In this document: positions 1 to 9,353 of the stretch, piece by piece | Layout: the number at the start of each line of letters is the position of its first letter | Numbering within the stretch: the first letter of the stretch is position 1 | Source: Sulfolobus sp. E5-1-F | GTDB taxonomy: Archaea; Thermoproteota; Thermoprotei_A; Sulfolobales; Sulfolobaceae | DNA: 64,000 nt | Direction: 5' to 3' | NCBI RefSeq assembly: GCF_009601705.1 | Contig: NZ_CP045687.1 | Location: 1,152,630 to 1,216,629 of the forward strand | Notes under the pieces: generated by a model | The model's database searches: none | Told to the model about the DNA's origin: nothing | What the model saw: only the letters and a program-made list of their open reading frames with translations | Program-made: the position numbers and the translations under genes

Positions 1-371
1 AAATGGTTGGAATACTAGGATTGATAAACATAGGTAGAAAGACGTATCTAACCAAACCTAGCTGAGAACTTCAGTGCATGGAGATTTCTCTTATTTTATC
101 TTGATATGGAATAGAAAGTATTAAAACCGCATTGATTAGTGTTTTCTTTGTAAAAATGTGTTGTACTAAAGTAGGAGAAAAATAGTACGTCCGTTGGGGA
201 CAAGCGTAATTAACTGAAGTAGTAATGTTTGCATAATATTACTTCACGCTTATCCCCTATTAGTTTCACCATAAAAATGTGGAATCAATTATTCTAAACA
301 ATTCTATATAAATAAGTTGAAATCACCAAGGAGACGTGAATTAACCAGTATCACGGAAAGACCTAACTAAG
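1..371. other. Left-edge region without a supportable gene
   Basis: No convincing coding frame is visible. A short frame at the left edge, starting at base 3 and closing after about 20 codons, could be a start or the tail of a gene outside the window, but nothing identifies it. The main structure is the inverted repeat at 196-257, listed separately. The stretch lies downstream of the minus-strand gene at 372. Confidence 0.4.
196..257. repeat. Long imperfect inverted repeat (hairpin)
   Basis: The outer arms are GGGGACAAGCG (196-206) and CGCTTATCCCC (247-257), 10 of 11 complementary. An inner pair, GAAGTAGTAATG (216-227) against CATAATATTACTTC (232-245), pairs imperfectly around a short loop. 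The left arm has about 9 unpaired bases between outer and inner helices. The structure could be a decayed miniature transposon, a structured RNA or an element end. No coding frame explains it. Confidence 0.5.
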
Positions 372-1166
372 CTATGAATTGGTATAATATATCTGTATTT
401 CCCCATTTCCAACGAGGGCATGGATAACGGGCTTCGAGGAATTCGTTCCCGAACCGGGGATCGAGCTTACCCTCTCCCCATTTAGATAGATCTCTCCGTT
501 ATCTACGGTAGGAAAGATATTCATTGGTACATTGGTGTATACCTTTATATTCCCGTTACTCACCATTATTAAGTACGTCGAGTTAGGGTAATTTTTCGTG
601 AAGTTCAAGATTATCTCCCCATTTCTCACCACAGCGTTAAGGAAGTTGGCTCCACTGTTTTCCAAATTTATCACTCCGTTACTGGTAAAGATGTAACCTT
701 CGGAGACGTTAGTTGAACTCAGTTTTATGAGTCCATTGTCGCTCTCCAAGTAGATTAACCTTGAACTGATATTATACAAATATATCTCCCCATTAATTAC
801 GTTAACTGTTACGTTCTTGAAATAATTCGTCGGTAACTCCAAGCAAATATTTACGGATTGAAAGAAGTTGATGGGAGCCCTCACATAAACGTATAGAATA
901 TCATTTGATGTGTAGAATGAGACCTTTATATTGCTTAATAGAGTGAGGAGTCCCCTAGCGTAAACGGTAATATGAAGAGTTGAGCTGTTATCTCTTGTAA
1001 TACTAACGTTACCATCTATATCAACAACATATATACCCTTTATGTCGGGATTTATAGAAGCGATTTCGCTCTCAACCCTTTCAGGGTAGAAGAATAACGC
1101 TACTGCGACAACCCCTATGACCAGAATAAAGATGATCAGCGCTAGTTGAAGAGATTTCCTTATCAT
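372..1166 (-). CDS. DUF4097-like membrane-anchored beta-repeat protein
   Basis: Predicted to be a cell-surface protein held by one N-terminal membrane segment (about residues 8-27, with basic residues before it) and an outside beta-rich domain. The body has repeated units of the type N-G-E/V/N/L-I-x-hydrophobic (NGEIYLYN, NGLIKLSS, NGVINLEN, NGEIILNF, NGNIKVYT, NGEIYLNG, NGEIQIYY). This is the pattern of DUF4097/putative adhesin beta-solenoids. Many N-x-S/T sites fit a glycosylated surface protein of a thermoacidophile. It stands alone on the minus strand and no partner gene is obvious. The molecular role is unknown; the family call rests on the repeat pattern. Confidence 0.7.
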   Translation of the reverse strand: MIRKSLQLALIIFILVIGVVAVALFFYPERVESEIASINPDIKGIYVVDIDGNVSITRDNSSTLHITVYARGLLTLLSNIKVSFYTSNDILYVYVRAPINFFQSVNICLELPTNYFKNVTVNVINGEIYLYNISSRLIYLESDNGLIKLSSTNVSEGYIFTSNGVINLENSGANFLNAVVRNGEIILNFTKNYPNSTYLIMVSNGNIKVYTNVPMNIFPTVDNGEIYLNGERVSSIPGSGTNSSKPVIHALVGNGEIQIYYTNS

Positions 1167-1414
1167 AGCTATATGTTACTCCATTAATATATAAGGATTT
1201 TCTAGGGAAATGCTTTGTGAGGTTGTTCAATAAATCTCAATAGAATGATATTGGAGGTTAATCACTTTTACATGTAGAGAATAAATACTGTGCAACTGCA
1301 CCAATATACTATTCAATTGAACGTTAAATCCAAAATAAGTCTTAGCTACTATGATAGAGACCCTAATATTTTAGGCAAAAAATCTTAATCAGTAAATTTT
1401 GTAGAGGAAAAGCG

Positions 1415-1756
1415 ATGATACTACTTTACCTAATTTCGCTCATGATATTGGTACACTTAATAGGCTCAATAATATCATTTCTTGGAAAGACATTTCCTAA
1501 AAGGGTAGGAAATATCATAGCAATTTATGAGATTGTTTTTTACATTATCGTTGTAATATTTTATCCCAATATGGTAACCGTTCTACTGGCTATAGGGTAC
1601 TTATACTTAGTAATTCATGTGATCGGTGGCATTCTTTATATCAAGGGAAGTTTACATAAAATCTATTCTAATCCAAATGAACTCTTATATTACGGAATTT
1701 ATGAATTTGTAGAGATGATCTATTTAATTTCATTACTAATTGAGCTAGTAGTATGA
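1415..1756 (+). CDS. Small polytopic membrane protein, unknown function
   Basis: A 113-residue, very hydrophobic protein with about four membrane segments. The first starts directly at the N terminus (MILLYLISLMILVHLIG), and a loop with basic residues (GKTFPKRVGN) follows. No catalytic motif can be recognised. It lies between the DUF4097-like gene and the NarK-like carrier but is transcribed in the opposite direction to both, so it is probably a single-gene unit. I cannot assign it to a family. Confidence 0.55.
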   Translation: MILLYLISLMILVHLIGSIISFLGKTFPKRVGNIIAIYEIVFYIIVVIFYPNMVTVLLAIGYLYLVIHVIGGILYIKGSLHKIYSNPNELLYYGIYEFVEMIYLISLLIELVV

Positions 1757-1820
1757 GATTAGAATGCATAAAAAATCTTATATAGTTTAATATAGGTCGA
1801 TCAAAAAGTATATTATTTAG

Positions 1821-3074
1821 TCAATATATTTCCTTTCTTCCATATTTTCTTAGTAATTCTATGGAAAAGATAGCTGAGATCATACTAATAACGACAAATA
1901 CCGAAAATGCTGTTGAGAAATTTGTCATCGATGCAATATAACCCATTGCTGGAGGGATTAATAGTCCTCCTGCAGATCCTATTCCACCAACCCATCCCGA
2001 GGCACCACTAACGGCTTTAGGAGAGTACTTTGGAACTAGCTTGTAAACTGCGCCGTTGGCGATACCCATACCAATAGCCATCACAACTTCAGCAAGTATA
2101 GAGACTGTAAAAGCGTATGAGAACATGAATATTAAACTACCTCCTAACATCGTAATATATGATATAAGCGATATGAGCTCCCCACTAACTTTATCAGATG
2201 CATAACCACCAAAAACTCTTATCAGCGCAGTTATTAAAGAATACACTACACCAGTTAATATTCCCGCTTCAACTGGGGGAACGTGATAAAGTCCTTTCCA
2301 ATAAGTAGGTAACCATTCAGTTAAAGCCTCAAAACCACCAAATGACGTAAAGTACATAAACGTTAATAGCCAAACTTTTCCATCACTCACCGCAGTCTTT
2401 ATGGATTGTTTAAGAGAATCGGTTGGAATTATATTTATACCTAAATTGCGAGTTAGCCTTTCTGCCTCTTCCTTGGACCTCCCTTCCTTAATAAATTTAA
2501 TATAGGGTGGATCGATTGAGATTATTATGTAAATTATTATCATTGTTGTCAAAAATATTGCCCATGCTATGTAAGAGTATATTAAGCCTAGCGTTCCTAA
2601 TGCGAAAGGTAGGATTACTGTGAATATTCCTGGTGCGGTATTTCCTAAACCAGCAAATATTCCTAATGCGGTACCTTGCTTACTTTGTGGATAAAAATAT
2701 GAGACGTAAGTTATACCACTAGAAAATGTTGAAATACCAGTACCAGCAATAGCTCCAAAAATCAACAATAACTCATATATTAACATATGAGGGAACACAT
2801 AAATCTTCTCTAGAGTGTATATTATACCTATAAGTCCAATTAAACCAATAATTAGTTGAATAGCTAACACCCACCTACTAAGTTTATCAACTAATAGAGA
2901 GAATGGAATTCTAAGAAAAGCACCAGTAACAAGAGGAATAGCAACCAGCCAAGAACTCTCAATCAAATTCAGTTTTAGAATAGGACCAACCTTTAACACA
3001 GTAGTACCAAACAATGCAACAGCAGCAAATCCAGAAAAGAAGGCTAAAGTACCAGAGACCAATCCCCTATTCAC
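1821..3074 (-). CDS. narK: NarK-like nitrate/nitrite MFS transporter
   Basis: A 12-segment MFS carrier expected to move nitrate in and/or nitrite out across the cytoplasmic membrane. Two glycine-rich stretches match the nitrate-signature regions of the NarK/NasA family: GIFAGLGNTAPG in the first half and GWVGGIGSAGG in the second, with GMGIANGAVYKLVP just before the latter. It is divergent from narG across about 100 bp, which supports the substrate. The start is GTG at 3074; a TATA-like AT block near 3097-3110 lies about 26 bp upstream, giving an almost leaderless transcript. Antiport or symport mode cannot be decided from sequence. Confidence 0.85.
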   Translation of the reverse strand: MNRGLVSGTLAFFSGFAAVALFGTTVLKVGPILKLNLIESSWLVAIPLVTGAFLRIPFSLLVDKLSRWVLAIQLIIGLIGLIGIIYTLEKIYVFPHMLIYELLLIFGAIAGTGISTFSSGITYVSYFYPQSKQGTALGIFAGLGNTAPGIFTVILPFALGTLGLIYSYIAWAIFLTTMIIIYIIISIDPPYIKFIKEGRSKEEAERLTRNLGINIIPTDSLKQSIKTAVSDGKVWLLTFMYFTSFGGFEALTEWLPTYWKGLYHVPPVEAGILTGVVYSLITALIRVFGGYASDKVSGELISLISYITMLGGSLIFMFSYAFTVSILAEVVMAIGMGIANGAVYKLVPKYSPKAVSGASGWVGGIGSAGGLLIPPAMGYIASMTNFSTAFSVFVVISMISAIFSIELLRKYGRKEIY

Positions 3075-3121
3075 TCAAACTCACTTCCTCACGTTTTCAT
3101 AATTATAATTATTTTTAAACT

Positions 3122-3147
3122 TATACCCTAATCTATGAGGGGGTATA
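3122..3147. promoter_or_regulatory. Inverted repeat between narK and narG promoters
   Basis: TATACCC (3122-3128) and GGGTATA (3141-3147) form a perfect 7-bp inverted repeat with a 12-bp spacer. The right arm abuts the narG TATA box (TTTATAAT, about 3148-3155), 26 bp before the narG ATG. The left arm is just upstream of the narK promoter. A regulator bound here could control both genes. The regulator is not identified. Confidence 0.45.
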
Positions 3148-3178
3148 TTTATAATGTTAAATTCTTTCTATTACAAAA

Positions 3179-6100
3179 ATGACGTGGCAGAAATTTGAAA
3201 AGGGCAATAGAGAGTGGGAATCCTTTTACAGAAATAGATGGCAATATGATAAAGTTGTTAGAAGTACGCATGGCGTTAATTGTACTGGCTCTTGCAGTTG
3301 GATGATTTATGTAAAAGATGGTATTATAGTTACAGAGATGCAGGCACTGGATTATCCTATTATTAACCTTGAAATACCACCCTATGAACCTAGGGGCTGC
3401 CCTAGGGGAGCCAGCTTTTCGTGGTATGAGTACTCACCACATAGAATTAAGTATCCATATATCAGAAGGGTATTACTTGAATTATGGAGAGAAGAATTAC
3501 AAAAAACCAAAGATCCAGTTAAGGCATGGGAAAATATAGTAGAAGACCAAGAAAAAGCTAAGAAGTATAAATCCGCAAGGGGCAAAGGTGGATTTGTTAG
3601 GATTTCGTGGGATGAGGTGTATGAGTTAATTTCTGCTGCCTTAATATACACTATAAGGAAATATGGTCCGGATAGAATATTTGGATTCACTCCAATTCCA
3701 GCTATGTCGATGGTAAGTTATGCCGCTGGCACTAGGTTTCTCTCGTTGATTGGAGGAGTTGCAATGAGTTTCTATGATTGGTATGCGGACTTACCTATTG
3801 CATCCCCTCAAGTATGGGGAGAACAGACAGATGTTCCTGAGAGCGCCGATTGGTTCAATTCCACTTATATTATCGATTGGGGGACGAACATTCCACAAAC
3901 TAGAACCCCAGATGCTCATTTTTACTCTGAAGTAAGGTACAGGGGGACAAAAATAGTTGCTATCGCCCCAGATTACGCAGAATATGTAAAATTCGCTGAT
4001 TTATGGATTCATCCTAAACCTGGCACTGATGGTGCTTTAGCATTAGCTATGGCTCACGTTATAGCTAAGGAATTCCATGTAGATAATAAGGTGGACTATT
4101 TTGAGAATTATATTAAAAAATACACTGATGCACCTTTCTTGGTAATTTTGGAAGAAGAGGATAATAGGCTGGTACCGGGAAGATATTTAAGAGCCTCTGA
4201 TATAACTACAGTTGATAATGGTGAATGGAAATTAGTAGTATTTGATTTAAATAGTGATACCCTTTCAATCCCGAATGGGAGTATAGGTTTCAGATGGAGT
4301 AATGATAAAAAATGGAATTTGGAGCTTAAAGATAGTATATCGGGAAAAAATATTAACCCAGCGCTATCGTTATTAGGCATTCACGATCAGATAGTAAATG
4401 TAAGTTTTCCTAGGTTTGATGAAAAAGGATACATAGAAAGAGAAGTTCCAGTAAAGGTAATCAGAACCACCAAAGGGAAAAACGTTTACGTAGCTACTGT
4501 TTTTGATCTATTGTTAGCGAATTTAGGTGTAGGGCGGGAAGGTTTGAAAGGATATCCGAACAGTTATTATGATGATGTACCATATACTCCAGCATGGCAA
4601 GAGAAGATTACTGGCGTTCCGGCAGATTTAGCTATTCAAGTGGCTAGAGAATTTGCTCAGAATTCTGCTGAAACAAAGGGTAAATCTTTGGTTTTAGTAG
4701 GTGCAGGGACGAATCATTGGTTCCATAGTGATCTAATTTATCGTGCCATAATAACAATACTAATGTTAATAGGTGCAATTGGCGTTAATGGAGGAGGATG
4801 GGCGCACTATGTAGGACAAGAAAAAGTTAGACCTTTTGAAGGTTGGAACACTATTGCATTTGCTAGAGATTGGATTCCAGCACCTAGGTGGCAAAGTACT
4901 GGATTATGGGTATATATGCATACTGATCAATGGAGATACGAAGAAGTTCTAATGGACACATTGGCAGTTGGAAAAACAACATATAAACATCCTGCTGATT
5001 ATGTAGTATTATCGGCAAAAAAAGGTTGGCAACCATTTTATCCTCAGTTTAATGCTAACCCATTACATGTTGGTAAAAGCATAGAGGAGGTTTTAGCTAA
5101 ATTAGAGAACAATACCATTTCATTTGCGATTTCGGATGTCGATAATCCCGTTAACTTTCCTAGAATATTATTTGTATGGAGAGCTAATCTTTTATTCTCT
5201 AGCGGTAAAGGAAGCGAGTACTTTTTAAAGCATCTCTTAGGCACTGAGAATTCAGTTGAGAATAAAAACGAAGTAGCTAAAAATTATGTAAAGGAAATAA
5301 AATGGCGAGATCCTGCACCAGAAGGCAAACTAGACTTGTTAATTGATGTAAACTTCAGAATGGATAGTACGGCACTATATTCAGACATTGTTTTGCCTGC
5401 AGCAACTTGGTATGAAAAATACGATCTTAGTTCAACTGATATGCATACATTTGTTCATCCTTTTACTCCAGCGATAAATCCACCATGGGAAGCTAAAAGT
5501 GATTGGAAAACCTTTGTGGGATTAGCAAAGAAATTTTCAGAGATGGCATCTAGGTATTTTACTGATAAAACAACAGATGTAGTTTACCTTCCACTCCTAC
5601 ACGATACGCCAGATGAGATCGCTTATCCCCTATTAACTGATCCAGATGCGCAAATTTTAATGAAGGAAAAAATGATACCAGGCAAAACTATGGGAAAGGT
5701 ACTCTTAGTAGAGAGAGACTATTCAAAAGTTTATGAAATGATGATAACCCTAGGACCCCTAGTAAAAGATAAGAAGCTAAATTACTTTGGCATAGAAGTT
5801 AATTACTCCAAGGAATACGAAGAGTTGAAAGAGTCTCTTGGTGATTTTAACGGAAAACCCTTAATTAATGAAGATAAAAAGGTGACTGAAGCTATTTTAA
5901 GATTAAGTGGTTCTACTAACGGTGAGGTCTCTGTAAGAGAGTATAAATATTTAGAGGAGAAGACTGGGCTTAACTTTGAAAATTTAAGAGAAGGTATCGA
6001 AGAAATAAGGATTCAATTTGACGATATAGTTACCCAACCACGTAGAGTTATTGATAGTCCTATAGAGTCTGGAATAGTTAAAGGAGGTAGAACGTACTCC

Positions 6101-6700
6101 GCGTTTACATTTAATATCGAATATAACGTGCCATGGAGAACTTTATCTGGTAGACAGCACTTCTATCTTGATCATATGTTAATTAGAGAAGTGGGCGAGC
6201 AGTTACCAGTATATAAACCTCCATTAGAAATTATAAAAATAAATAAATCTGATCTAAATGGAATGTTAATAGCTAGATATTTGACCCCTCATGGAAAATG
6301 GCAGATACATTCAACATTCATGGACAATCTTAGAATGCTAACTCTATTTAGAGGAGGTCCAGTAATTTGGATAAGTGAGGAAGATGCTAAAAGTATTGGA
6401 GTTAAGGATAACGACTGGGTAGAGGTTTTTAATGAGAACGGGGTTATAGTTTGCCGTGCTGTAGTTACCAATAGAATTCCAAGAGGCACAGTAATTATGT
6501 ATCATGCGCAAGAAAGGACAATTTACGTTAAGCAAGCTAAAAATGGAAAAATGGGAGGATCACATAATGCAGTAACACGAGTTCATATTAAACCAACATG
6601 GCTCATTGGAGGTTACGCACAGTTCTCCTTTAGTTTGAATTATTATGGCCCAGTAGGTACTCAAAGAGATACAATAGTTGCAATTAGGAGGTTGGAATGA
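3179..6700 (+). CDS. narG: Respiratory nitrate reductase alpha subunit (molybdenum)
   Basis: Catalytic subunit reducing nitrate to nitrite at a bis-MGD molybdenum centre. The N-terminal FS0 [4Fe-4S] motif is complete: H31, C35, C39 and C74, with the NarG-type His first ligand and spacing as I recall for E. coli NarG. D204 in WYADLP is the likely Mo ligand by alignment from memory. GEQTDVPESADW and PQTRTPDAHF are NarG hallmarks. Length is 1173 residues, close to the usual 1200-1250. There is no Tat signal: the protein starts MTWQKFEKG, and an in-frame stop lies only 6 codons upstream (3158-3160), so no hidden export signal is possible. It heads narGHJI and is leaderless from the TATA box near 3152. 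Confidence 0.95.
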   Translation: MTWQKFEKGNREWESFYRNRWQYDKVVRSTHGVNCTGSCSWMIYVKDGIIVTEMQALDYPIINLEIPPYEPRGCPRGASFSWYEYSPHRIKYPYIRRVLLELWREELQKTKDPVKAWENIVEDQEKAKKYKSARGKGGFVRISWDEVYELISAALIYTIRKYGPDRIFGFTPIPAMSMVSYAAGTRFLSLIGGVAMSFYDWYADLPIASPQVWGEQTDVPESADWFNSTYIIDWGTNIPQTRTPDAHFYSEVRYRGTKIVAIAPDYAEYVKFADLWIHPKPGTDGALALAMAHVIAKEFHVDNKVDYFENYIKKYTDAPFLVILEEEDNRLVPGRYLRASDITTVDNGEWKLVVFDLNSDTLSIPNGSIGFRWSNDKKWNLELKDSISGKNINPALSLLGIHDQIVNVSFPRFDEKGYIEREVPVKVIRTTKGKNVYVATVFDLLLANLGVGREGLKGYPNSYYDDVPYTPAWQEKITGVPADLAIQVAREFAQNSAETKGKSLVLVGAGTNHWFHSDLIYRAIITILMLIGAIGVNGGGWAHYVGQEKVRPFEGWNTIAFARDWIPAPRWQSTGLWVYMHTDQWRYEEVLMDTLAVGKTTYKHPADYVVLSAKKGWQPFYPQFNANPLHVGKSIEEVLAKLENNTISFAISDVDNPVNFPRILFVWRANLLFSSGKGSEYFLKHLLGTENSVENKNEVAKNYVKEIKWRDPAPEGKLDLLIDVNFRMDSTALYSDIVLPAATWYEKYDLSSTDMHTFVHPFTPAINPPWEAKSDWKTFVGLAKKFSEMASRYFTDKTTDVVYLPLLHDTPDEIAYPLLTDPDAQILMKEKMIPGKTMGKVLLVERDYSKVYEMMITLGPLVKDKKLNYFGIEVNYSKEYEELKESLGDFNGKPLINEDKKVTEAILRLSGSTNGEVSVREYKYLEEKTGLNFENLREGIEEIRIQFDDIVTQPRRVIDSPIESGIVKGGRTYSAFTFNIEYNVPWRTLSGRQHFYLDHMLIREVGEQLPVYKPPLEIIKINKSDLNGMLIARYLTPHGKWQIHSTFMDNLRMLTLFRGGPVIWISEEDAKSIGVKDNDWVEVFNENGVIVCRAVVTNRIPRGTVIMYHAQERTIYVKQAKNGKMGGSHNAVTRVHIKPTWLIGGYAQFSFSLNYYGPVGTQRDTIVAIRRLE
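6686..6692 (+). promoter_or_regulatory. Shine-Dalgarno site deciding the narH start
   Basis: AGGAGGT inside the end of narG lies 9 bases before the ATG at 6702. It supports that ATG over the upstream in-frame TTG at 6678, which would put the ribosome site inside the coding region. Confidence 0.6.
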
Positions 6701-6701
6701 A

Positions 6702-8186
6702 ATGAAAGTATTAGCTCAATTTATGGGTGTGTTTAATTTAGATAAATGCATAGGATGCAACGCATGCACTGTGGCATGTAAGAACTTATGGACTAACCGA
6801 CCCGGTACAGAATATATGTATTGGAATAACGTGGAAACTAGGCCCGGTCCAGGGTATCCGTTAGAATGGGAAGATCAAGAAAAGTATAAGGGTGGATGGA
6901 TTCTAACCAAGGATGGGAAGTTGAAATTAGCTATAGGCGGAAGAATAGCGAGATTACTGGAGTTATTCCATAATCCCTATTTGCCTACGATTGACGATTA
7001 CTTTGAGCCATTTACTTATACATATGATAATCTAGTTAATGCTAAAGAATCAGATAAGCAACCAGTGGCAGAACCAGTCTCACTAATTACTAGCAAGAAG
7101 ATAGAATTAAGATTAGGACCTAACTGGAACGATGATCTAGCAGGAGGTTCAGAGAGTATACTACAAGATCCAAATATTAAAAAATTAGAGAATAAAATAA
7201 AGACCGATTTCGAAAACGTCTTCATGATGTACCTCCCAAGAATATGTAACCATTGTTTGAATCCAGCTTGTGTTGCTGCATGCCCTGCTGGGGCTATGTA
7301 TAAGAGAGAAGAAGACGGAATAGTTTTAAATGATCAAAACAAGTGCCGTGGATGGAGATTTTGTATAGCCGCATGTCCATATAAGAAAGTATATTATAAT
7401 TGGGTGACAGGTAAAGCAGAAAAGTGCATATTATGCTATCCTAGGTTGGAAACGGGTCAGATTCCCGCTTGTTTCCATGAATGTGTTGGAAGAATAAGAT
7501 ATCTGGGTGTTATGCTTTATGACGTTGATAGGATTGAATGGGCGGCATCTGCTAAAGATCCCAAAGAAATAATGGATAGAATGCTCGAGATAATCTTAGA
7601 TCCTTTCGATGATGAAGTGATAAAAAGTGCAAAAAGCAATGGAGTGACTGATGATTTTATAGAAGCCGCTCAAAGGACTCCAGTCTATAAAATGGTTAAA
7701 GTTTGGAAAATAGCCCTACCTTTACATCCGGAATTTAGAACATTGCCAATGATATGGTATATTCCGCCTTTAAGCCCAATTGTAGAGAACATCAAGGTGA
7801 AAAGTGATGAAGAATTCTTCCCTATTGTTGAGCACATGCGAATACCAATAGAATATCTAGCAAACATGTTTACTGCCGGTGATACAGAGAGAATTAAATC
7901 TGTCTTGAAAAAATTAATAGGCTTAAGAATTTACATGAGACAAAGAAGATTAAATAGGAATGTAGATGAAAAACTTTTGAAAGAAATTTCATTGGGAGAG
8001 AAAGATCTTGAAGAGATGTATAGAGTACTAGCTATAGCGAGATTAGAGGATAGATTTGTAATCCCCACTGCCCATAAGGAGAAGGCCTTAGGGTTTTTCG
8101 AAGAGACAATAGCCCCAGAGTATATTCAAGGTAGTAGAGGATTGCAACAAACTGTTAGAAGAGATTTGAGGTTGAAGAAAAAATGA
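6702..8186 (+). CDS. narH: Nitrate reductase beta subunit (iron-sulfur)
   Basis: Electron-transfer subunit carrying four Fe-S clusters between NarI haem and NarG. From the ATG at 6702 (494 residues) the first Cys group is C16, C19, C22, C26 (CIGCNACTVAC). A second ferredoxin-like pair follows in the middle (CNHCLNPACVAAC, then CRGWRFCIAAC). W218 replaces a Cys in CRGWRFC, the feature that gives NarH its [3Fe-4S] cluster. The start is chosen from the Shine-Dalgarno at 6686-6692 and the match of MKVLAQFMGVFNLDKC to NarH N termini. It follows narG with one base between and overlaps narJ by 4 bases. Confidence 0.95.
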   Translation: MKVLAQFMGVFNLDKCIGCNACTVACKNLWTNRPGTEYMYWNNVETRPGPGYPLEWEDQEKYKGGWILTKDGKLKLAIGGRIARLLELFHNPYLPTIDDYFEPFTYTYDNLVNAKESDKQPVAEPVSLITSKKIELRLGPNWNDDLAGGSESILQDPNIKKLENKIKTDFENVFMMYLPRICNHCLNPACVAACPAGAMYKREEDGIVLNDQNKCRGWRFCIAACPYKKVYYNWVTGKAEKCILCYPRLETGQIPACFHECVGRIRYLGVMLYDVDRIEWAASAKDPKEIMDRMLEIILDPFDDEVIKSAKSNGVTDDFIEAAQRTPVYKMVKVWKIALPLHPEFRTLPMIWYIPPLSPIVENIKVKSDEEFFPIVEHMRIPIEYLANMFTAGDTERIKSVLKKLIGLRIYMRQRRLNRNVDEKLLKEISLGEKDLEEMYRVLAIARLEDRFVIPTAHKEKALGFFEETIAPEYIQGSRGLQQTVRRDLRLKKK

Positions 8187-8683
8187 AGACATTACAATTA
8201 GTCAAAAAATTATTAGAATATCCTTCCATATGGATGAAGGAAAAAGAGGAGATCATAAATCAAATAATTCAGACTTCATCTCCTTATAGGCAATTTTTAC
8301 TTAGATTTCTGGAAAATATATCCAACTATAAACAACTCGATTTAGAGGAGATTTACGTAAATACCTTCGATAATAATGATTATACTACGCTATATATGAC
8401 TTACTATATAACAGGAGAGGAGAGGGAAAGAATAGGATTACCTAAAAGAGGTTTATTACTAGCCTGGTTAAAAGAGAGAGTAAAGATAGCCAACAATGAA
8501 TTGCCAGATTATTTACCAATATTATTGGAGTATCTAGATAATCATGACGATGAGGAAGTTAAAAAATTAATACAAGAGCCGATGAAAATTCTCTTAAACA
8601 GACTGAAAGAAAGAAATTCTATTTTTTATCCTCTTGTGTTTACAGCATATTTAGAACTTTATGGGGGGATAAATTATGAGTAA
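8183..8683 (+). CDS. narJ: Nitrate reductase assembly chaperone
   Basis: Helical TorD/DmsD/NarJ-family chaperone that holds apo-NarGH in the cytoplasm while the molybdenum cofactor is inserted. The family call rests on position, the helical composition and the pattern near residues 70-85 (TLYMTYYITGEERERIGLPKR is trimmed here to its core YYITGEERERIG). At 166 residues it is shorter than E. coli NarJ, which is usual for archaeal versions. It overlaps narH by the sequence ATGA and narI by 8 bases, so the four genes are almost certainly one transcript. It is not part of the final enzyme. Confidence 0.8.
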   Translation: MKTLQLVKKLLEYPSIWMKEKEEIINQIIQTSSPYRQFLLRFLENISNYKQLDLEEIYVNTFDNNDYTTLYMTYYITGEERERIGLPKRGLLLAWLKERVKIANNELPDYLPILLEYLDNHDDEEVKKLIQEPMKILLNRLKERNSIFYPLVFTAYLELYGGINYE

Positions 8684-9353
8684 TCTTTTCTGGATATTCT
8701 ACCCTTATACAACGATAACCATATTCTTCTCTGGATATATATACACATATTTTACGAGAAGATATTATTGGTCGGCAAGATCTTTCCAATTACTTTCGAA
8801 AAGTACACACTCCCTAGCCTCTAATTTATTCCACTACGGGATTATTGTAGTCCTTCTAGGACATCTATTCGGAATAGTCTTACCAGCCTCGGTACTGATC
8901 GCAGTAGGAATATCATATAGCCTTCATATAACTCTTGCGTTCTATCTAGGCGCAGTATTCGGAATAATAACTATAATAGGACTTATATGGCTATTAGCTA
9001 TTTCATACACTACTAGGGCAGTAAATTCCTTATCTATTACTGATCATCTAGTGTACATATTGTTAGCCTTAGTATTAATCACTGGACTCATTAATACGCT
9101 TGTAGTACATCCGGATTATGAAAATACAGTAGCTCCATGGTTTCAAGGACTAATAACGTTTCATCCTAATCCGAATCTAATGGAAAATACACCATTAATT
9201 CTGCAAATTCATATCGCCCTATCTTTCTTGCTGTATGCCTTGTGGCCATTCTCCAGATTAGTTCATGTGTTCACATTTCCAATAACGTATTTATGGAGAC
9301 CTTATATCGTTTACAGAAGACATGAATTTTATAAGGTATTTAAAAGAAATTGA
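8676..9353 (+). CDS. narI: Nitrate reductase gamma subunit (cytochrome b)
   Basis: Membrane di-haem cytochrome b that oxidises quinol (caldariellaquinol in this group, inferred) and passes electrons to NarH. Five membrane segments are expected in 225 residues. The four candidate haem ligands are H53, H63, H179 and H197. Their spacings (10 and 18) equal those of H56/H66 and H187/H205 of E. coli NarI. This exact match is strong evidence for function. It is the last gene of narGHJI; a decayed non-coding stretch follows. Confidence 0.93.
   Translation: MSNLFWIFYPYTTITIFFSGYIYTYFTRRYYWSARSFQLLSKSTHSLASNLFHYGIIVVLLGHLFGIVLPASVLIAVGISYSLHITLAFYLGAVFGIITIIGLIWLLAISYTTRAVNSLSITDHLVYILLALVLITGLINTLVVHPDYENTVAPWFQGLITFHPNPNLMENTPLILQIHIALSFLLYALWPFSRLVHVFTFPITYLWRPYIVYRRHEFYKVFKRN

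Noticed and set aside
6678-6701. TTG start for narH eight codons upstream of the ATG
   Set aside because: The ribosome site AGGAGGT lies after the TTG, and the NarH N terminus fits the ATG at 6702.
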